A stretch of DNA of 17,648 nt, from NCBI GenBank assembly GCA_045600205.1, contig JAZRXM010000045.1, forward strand, positions 1 through 17,648, given 5' to 3'. The DNA comes from Firm-04 sp045600205. Lineage in GTDB: Bacteria > Bacillota > Clostridia > Oscillospirales > Ruminococcaceae. Below are positions 13,948 through 17,648 of the stretch, one piece after another. The position numbers and the translations under genes are program-made. The notes under the pieces were generated by a model that was given only the letters and a program-made list of their open reading frames with translations, did not search any database and was not told the DNA's origin. The stretch's first letter is position 1, and every line of letters begins with the position of its first letter.

Positions 13948-15558
13948 ATGACCAACAAAAAAGCAGTGCTTGCTGCGGTATTCTGCCTGCTGACCGCTAC
14001 GGTGACAGCAGCGAATTTGTGCATACCGACAGCAAAAAACGTGGTTGCCTCGGCAGCGGATACGAAAAAGCTGACCTACGGCGACCTGACTTACAAGATC
14101 GTGGATGACGACCATATCGAGATCACCGCATGTACCAATACGGCAGAAGCGATTGAAATTCCGTCAGAAATCGACGATCTGCCCGTCACAGTGATTGCGG
14201 CAACGGCGTTTTTCCGTACCAACGTCACAGCCGTCACGATTCCCGATTCGGTCACGACAATTGGCGGCGGTGCATTCTGGCACTGTCAGAAATTGACAGC
14301 CGTAAACATCCCGAGCAGTGTCACGAGCATTGAAAACCACGCATTTGCTGATTGTCCGTTGCTTGCAGAGCTGGACATTCCCGAAACAGTCACGTACATC
14401 GGCGCGAATGCCTTTGAATTGACTGCGTGGATCGAGGCAAAAAAAGCAGAAAATCCGTTTGTGATCGTCAACGGCGTTGTACTGGACGCCTCCAAGGTGA
14501 TCGACAACATACTGGATGAGCGAAGCAACGCAAAGGAAAAGGAACAAGCGCGTCAGGAGGAGGAGGGCATCATCCTGATCCATACGAATGACCACGAGGA
14601 AGTTGAGCCGTTCACGATTGAATTTCCGGAAGGGATCACGGGCATCGGCGAGTCTGTTTTCGAGGATTTCAAGCATGCCATTTACGTAGAAGAAATCATC
14701 ATCCCCGAGGGCGTCACCACCATCGGCAAGGATGCATTCAGTTTATGTCAGGAATGCTATCGCATCGTGCTGCCGAGTACGTTAATGGAAGTTGGCGACA
14801 AAGCATTTGATACCACACCTTGGCTGTCGAAGCACCCGAAAACGATGGGAATGTTCATCGTCAACGGATTGCTGATCAATGCAGACGAAGCAGAGGGCGA
14901 TGTTGAGATTCCGGATACGGTCAAAACCATCTGCGGCTATGCATTCAAAGCAAATGAAGCAATTACGTCCGTAACGATACATGAGGGCTGCACCACGATT
15001 GGCAAGCAGGCGTTCAAGAAATGTACGAATCTGAAATCGGTCACACTGCCGAGCACGTTGGAAATCGTGCAAGAGGAAGCATTTTGCGAATCCGCGTTGG
15101 AATCCCTGACGATTCCTGCAGGTGTCAAGGAGGTCGCGTACCGATCTTTCATCACGATCAAGGAATTGAAAGAGGTCACGGTGCTGGAAGATAACCTGAA
15201 GATTGGGGAGCAGGCGTTTGGATATCTCAACACATTCACGCTGACAGGACAGTACACGCACATTTACGTTCTGACGAAAAGCGAAGGATTTTCGATAAAA
15301 TGCCATGAGGGTTCCACGGCTGAAGCGTATGCGAAAGCGAATGAGCTGACGGCGATCACGAACACAGCGGGCGATGTAAACGGTGACATGAAAGTGAGCA
15401 TCGCGGATGCGGTTTTGCTGGAGCGTTATCTGGAGGAAATTGAGGGAGTCAGCATCAGCGCGAGCGGATTAAAGGCAGCGGACATGAATGGTGACGGCGT
15501 ACATGACGCATCCGACACGACATTGATCCTGCAAAAAATCGCACGTATTACTGATTGA
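13948..15558 (+). CDS. Secreted BspA-type leucine-rich repeat protein with C-terminal type I dockerin
   Basis: 536 residues. The ATG at 13948 is followed by a signal peptide (MTNKKAVLAAVFCLL, likely cut after ASA near residue 37). Residues about 40-460 carry LRR_5 (BspA-like) repeats of the pattern V-T-I-P-x-S-V-T-x-I-G-x-x-A-F, for example AVTIPDSVTTIGGGAF. Two inserts of the type W-x(n)-FIVNGLLI/FVIVNGVVL are also normal in this family. Residues 475-536 are a dockerin: two calcium-loop motifs DVNGDMKVSIAD and DMNGDGVHDASD, each followed by a helix. Family known: dockerins bind cohesins of scaffoldins, attaching proteins to cellulosome-like complexes or the cell surface; BspA repeats mediate binding to proteins or surfaces. 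Inference: an adhesion or scaffold-borne binding protein rather than an enzyme. Transcribed alone from its own promoter. Confidence 0.92.
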   Translation: MTNKKAVLAAVFCLLTATVTAANLCIPTAKNVVASAADTKKLTYGDLTYKIVDDDHIEITACTNTAEAIEIPSEIDDLPVTVIAATAFFRTNVTAVTIPDSVTTIGGGAFWHCQKLTAVNIPSSVTSIENHAFADCPLLAELDIPETVTYIGANAFELTAWIEAKKAENPFVIVNGVVLDASKVIDNILDERSNAKEKEQARQEEEGIILIHTNDHEEVEPFTIEFPEGITGIGESVFEDFKHAIYVEEIIIPEGVTTIGKDAFSLCQECYRIVLPSTLMEVGDKAFDTTPWLSKHPKTMGMFIVNGLLINADEAEGDVEIPDTVKTICGYAFKANEAITSVTIHEGCTTIGKQAFKKCTNLKSVTLPSTLEIVQEEAFCESALESLTIPAGVKEVAYRSFITIKELKEVTVLEDNLKIGEQAFGYLNTFTLTGQYTHIYVLTKSEGFSIKCHEGSTAEAYAKANELTAITNTAGDVNGDMKVSIADAVLLERYLEEIEGVSISASGLKAADMNGDGVHDASDTTLILQKIARITD

Positions 15559-15583
15559 GGGTGCCTTCGTCGCACATCAGAAG

Positions 15584-15754
15584 GCATCCATCTCAAAAGT
15601 TTTACTCGATTTTTTCAAAAAATCGCAGAGACCAGAGGCGGCACCTCTGGACGAAAACATCTCGCAAGCGAGCTGTTCCGCAGACGGCGAAATTCTTCTC
15701 TCCTGACAACAGGTCAGGAGGGGCATGGGGGAACCCTACCAAGGGGTTCCCCCA
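15584..15754 (+). repeat. Intergenic repeat copy C, the fullest copy
   Basis: A chain of hairpins: CGATTTTTT-C-AAAAAATCG (15607-15625), CCAGAGG/CCTCTGG (15632-15638 with 15644-15650), CTCGC-AA-GCGAG (15661-15672), CTCCTGAC/GTCAGGAG (15700-15707 with 15713-15720) and the G/C terminator stem (15727-15753). The first part matches copy B (2004-2096); the tail caggaggggcatggggg matches copy A (250-264). It lies between the 3' ends of two convergent genes. Confidence 0.85.
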
Positions 15755-15763
15755 TATTTTTTT
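15727..15763 (+). terminator. Rho-independent terminator for the LRR-dockerin gene, also the tail of repeat C
   Basis: GGGGGAACCC (15727-15736) pairs with GGGTTCCCCC (15744-15753), 10 perfect bases, 7-base loop, followed by ATA and seven T (15757-15763). Confidence 0.85.
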
Positions 15764-15782
15764 GACAACTGACGGAATCCCG

Positions 15783-15817
15783 AAAAAAATCCCCCGAATC
15801 CGTCAGCGATTCGGGGG
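15783..15817 (-). terminator. Rho-independent terminator for the SPFH gene
   Basis: CCCCCGAATC (15791-15800) pairs with GATTCGGGGG (15808-15817), 7-base loop. On the minus strand it is followed by A and seven T (15789-15783). It lies about 130 bases past the SPFH stop codon. Confidence 0.87.
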
Positions 15818-15849
15818 CAGCATCAAAGGGTATGTGAGGTGGAGGTAAC

Positions 15850-15915
15850 TGTAAAGCCACGATTTGTAAGATGAACCGTGGTTTTACATCTCGCAGATTC
15901 CGCCGGGATTCTGCG
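15850..15915 (-). other. Two extra hairpins in the 3' untranslated region of the SPFH gene
   Basis: TGTAAAGCCACG (15850-15861) pairs with CGTGGTTTTACA (15877-15888) over 12 positions with one G-T pair, and CGCAGATTCC (15892-15901) with GGATTCTGCG (15906-15915) with one mismatch and a 4-base loop. Neither has a T-run. They could protect the mRNA 3' end or be part of a small RNA; nothing else was seen in 15764-15944. Confidence 0.5.
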
Positions 15916-15944
15916 GCAGGAGAAAAAGGTTACTGGAGGAAAAC

Positions 15945-16802
15945 TTAATCCTCAGTGCTTGCAGCGATGCCGGAAGCATCGTCAATATTCAGCAGGAGCG
16001 AGGAATCACTGCCGCTGACTTTCGGGAGAACACCGTCCCATTTTTCGAGCATCTTGTCCTGAAGAACAAGCCCCGTCAGGGAATCGTTGAGCTTTTGGTT
16101 CGCACTGGCCTGCGCCTCAGCCTTTGCAAGGATCGCATTTGCTTCAGCTTTTGCAGCGATTTCCTTCTTTTCGGCCTCGGCTTTTGCGACGACAATTGCC
16201 TGTTTCTGCTCGGTTTCGGTTTTCAGGAGGTTCTGTTCCGCGACCTGCTTCTGTTCGATTGCGGCATTGAATTCCTGCGAGAAATCGAAATTCACGATGT
16301 TGAATTTTTCGATCATGATACCGTATTCGCCGACCTTGCTGCTCAGGATCTCCTTGATCTGCTCACCGACAGCAGCACGTTCAGAGATGAGTTCCTCTGC
16401 GGTATATTTTGCAGTCACGGATTTGACGCTTTCCTGTACGGCAGGGGTCAGAACGACAGATTGGTAATCTGCGCCGATGTTGCGGTAGATTTTAGCCGAT
16501 TCTGCGGAAGAAATATTGAAGTTGACGGCAATGCGGCTGCTGACGGTCTGGAGGTCGCGGGAAACAGCGGTCGCATCGACCTCATAGACCTGAATCTGGT
16601 TACTGATCGGCACAACACTCTGTACAAACGGGACTTTCAGGTGGAAGCCCTCGCTGAACGTCGTGTCGCTGACCTTACCGAGCGTAACGACAACGCCCGT
16701 GTGACCCGCAGGTACGCTGGTAGTTGAGGCGAGAAATACCGTGCCGGCTAAAACGGCACCGATTGCAAACGCTGTGATACGACCTGCTTTGGATTTGCTC
16801 AT
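15945..16802 (-). CDS. Prohibitin-like SPFH (band 7) membrane protein
   Basis: 285 residues. One N-terminal membrane helix (about 9-27), then the SPFH domain (about 30-210) with the family's opening VPAGHTGVVVTLGKVSD and the sequence GEYGIMIEKFNIVNFDF. A heptad-like Ala/Glu/Lys-rich helix (about 185-245: KAEAEKKEIAAKAEANA) and a short polar tail follow. Family known: SPFH proteins form large membrane rings or lattices, organise membrane regions and can restrain proteases such as FtsH. No NfeD partner or protease gene is adjacent here, so its partner is unknown. AAAGGATG lies 8 bases upstream of the ATG. It is a single-gene unit with its own promoter and terminator. Confidence 0.9.
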   Translation of the reverse strand: MSKSKAGRITAFAIGAVLAGTVFLASTTSVPAGHTGVVVTLGKVSDTTFSEGFHLKVPFVQSVVPISNQIQVYEVDATAVSRDLQTVSSRIAVNFNISSAESAKIYRNIGADYQSVVLTPAVQESVKSVTAKYTAEELISERAAVGEQIKEILSSKVGEYGIMIEKFNIVNFDFSQEFNAAIEQKQVAEQNLLKTETEQKQAIVVAKAEAEKKEIAAKAEANAILAKAEAQASANQKLNDSLTGLVLQDKMLEKWDGVLPKVSGSDSSLLLNIDDASGIAASTED

Positions 16803-16880
16803 AAATGTAACATCCTTTCAAATGTGTATTGACACTGTATGATGAATTGTGTTCGGTTGATATCCTCATCCGACAATTAC

Positions 16881-16909
16881 AGTATACCGTAAGAGATGAA
16901 AAAAAGCAA
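16881..16909 (-). promoter_or_regulatory. Probable promoter of the SPFH gene
   Basis: On the minus strand TTGCTT (16909-16904), 17-base spacer, TATACT (16886-16881). It gives a leader of about 70 bases before the ATG at 16802. Confidence 0.55.
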
Positions 16910-17050
16910 AAGCGACCTGCACGGGTCAAAATGCCAATTTTGAGATTTCGTCTTGTTTTCTCCCGATTGCTTCTGTTCTCTTACATTTTCATGTATATGC
17001 GTTTGGAGCATTTTCATGATGAAATCAAGTGAAAAACAACGTATCAGCGA

Positions 17051-17305
17051 ATGCGGAATTATCATTTTCCGCTTATGACCATTTTGTCCGAAAGGGCAAA
17101 AAAATTGGGTGACCGTTTGTGGTCACCCTTGCCTGACATCAAAACAGAAAAAGTGGTGGAGGAAAAAAATTGGAAAGTGCCTTATGCGTGTGTGCGTACA
17201 CGCGGGGAAACCGCCGAGATCCACCTCGCAGCTACGACTGTTGAAAAACTGTGGTGCGATGCTCTGTACAAAAACCGCGGTGTTGGATTTGCCGACCGTA
17301 AGTGA
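17051..17305 (+). CDS. Doubtful small open reading frame
   Basis: 84 residues, no family recognised. The second half (for example VPYACVRTRGETAEIHLAAT, then KLWCDALYKNRGVGFADRK) has a protein-like composition and codon choice. However, no ribosome site precedes the ATG at 17051 or the Met at 17075, and a minus-strand terminator-like hairpin (17107-17128) lies inside it. A GGAGG (17158-17162) spaced 7 bases before a TTG (17170) opens a different 24-codon frame (MESALCVCAYTRGNRRDPPR at its start). It could be a remnant or a non-coding element. Confidence 0.2.
   Translation: MRNYHFPLMTILSERAKKLGDRLWSPLPDIKTEKVVEEKNWKVPYACVRTRGETAEIHLAATTVEKLWCDALYKNRGVGFADRK
17098..17128 (-). terminator. Terminator-like hairpin on the minus strand with no clear gene in front
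   Basis: GGGTGACC (17107-17114) pairs with GGTCACCC (17121-17128), 6-base loop. On the minus strand it is followed by AA and seven T (17104-17098). No minus-strand gene was found between it and the window end. Confidence 0.55.
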
Positions 17306-17648
17306 AACGAAAGCTGAAAATCGGTCAGCGGAGTGAAGTGAAGTGCGTCCGCATGGCTTGTACAACAAGTGAAATGGAAAGGAAGGGAGGGAGGATATAG
17401 GAGGGATGAGGGGGAATATTGGGAAAGACGTTCTCAGAAGCAGGCAGCGGGGATTGAGAATACCGATGCAAGGAAAGATGTAGTAGTAAGAAAGCATCGG
17501 CGAGCGAAGATGTTAGTACAATGCAATGTAAGGATTTGGCATCCGCCTGTGCTGCTGAACAAGTGAAATAGTAGTGTGATGCGTGGTGAGATGAGGTGGA
17601 TTCGATGATTTCGGGTGGTTGTTCACCCGATGTTTATATATTACCAGA
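17306..17648. other. Apparently non-coding, purine-rich region
   Basis: The plus strand from about 17371 to 17430 is almost all A and G. A diverged direct repeat of about 33 bases, sharing aacaagtgaaat, occurs at 17345-17377 and 17540-17572 (24 of 33 identical by eye). A hairpin TCGGGTG/CACCCGA lies at 17611-17630. Open frames crossing it have skewed, low-complexity products and no ribosome sites. Confidence 0.4.

Noticed and set aside
124..15754. CRISPR array or tandem repeat interpretation of the intergenic repeats
   Set aside because: Copies are dispersed over 15 kb, more than 90 bases long and not separated by regular spacers; no cas gene is present.
17123..17497. Minus-strand frame of 124 codons ahead of the orphan terminator
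   Set aside because: The product is Phe/Pro/Ser-rich low complexity from the polypurine tract, without ribosome site or motif.

Overview
The window looks like chromosome of a Gram-positive anaerobe of the class Clostridia, most likely Ruminococcus or a close relative (Oscillospiraceae). The clearest pointer is a secreted BspA-type leucine-rich-repeat protein ending in a type I dockerin. Housekeeping genes with strong AGGAGG ribosome sites and consensus sigma-A promoters fit this. The assignment is inferred from gene content only.

Layout. 1-99 is the 3' end of hisF (+). 370-1746 (-) is a D,D-carboxypeptidase-fold (S11) protein with its own promoter. From 13506 down to 2101 runs one tightly packed minus-strand array: uppP, ftsK, a small membrane protein, a short GNAT, a YgiQ-type radical SAM protein, a secreted ComEC-like metallo-beta-lactamase, a membrane-DUF3006 fusion, a BaiN/HI0933-type flavoprotein, cmk, plsC and a VanY-like (M15B) protein. 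Gaps are 0-50 bases or the genes overlap. I see one good promoter (TTGACA-17-TATGAT, 13585-13613) in front and one good terminator (1867-1897) behind, so this may be one 11-gene transcription unit. 13948-15558 (+) is the LRR-dockerin protein. 15945-16802 (-) is a prohibitin/SPFH protein. From 16910 to the end no gene is convincing.

The array mixes lipid-carrier recycling (uppP), phospholipid synthesis (plsC), chromosome segregation (ftsK), nucleotide supply (cmk) and wall-related proteins, as in a growth and envelope cluster.

Most notable observation: the two neighbouring peptidoglycan-carboxypeptidase homologues (S11 at 370-1746, M15B at 2101-3144) have both lost catalytic residues. The S11 protein lacks the nucleophile Ser and Lys of SxxK. 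The M15B protein lacks a zinc-ligand His and the catalytic Glu. Both are predicted membrane-anchored and extracytoplasmic, which suggests a pair of non-catalytic wall-binding proteins. Other points are an internal start with a strong ribosome site that would release DUF3006 as a separate 78-residue protein, a TTG start inside the preceding gene, a possible non-canonical start for the small membrane protein, and a hairpin-rich intergenic repeat present in at least two clear copies plus one diverged copy, always next to gene 3' ends.
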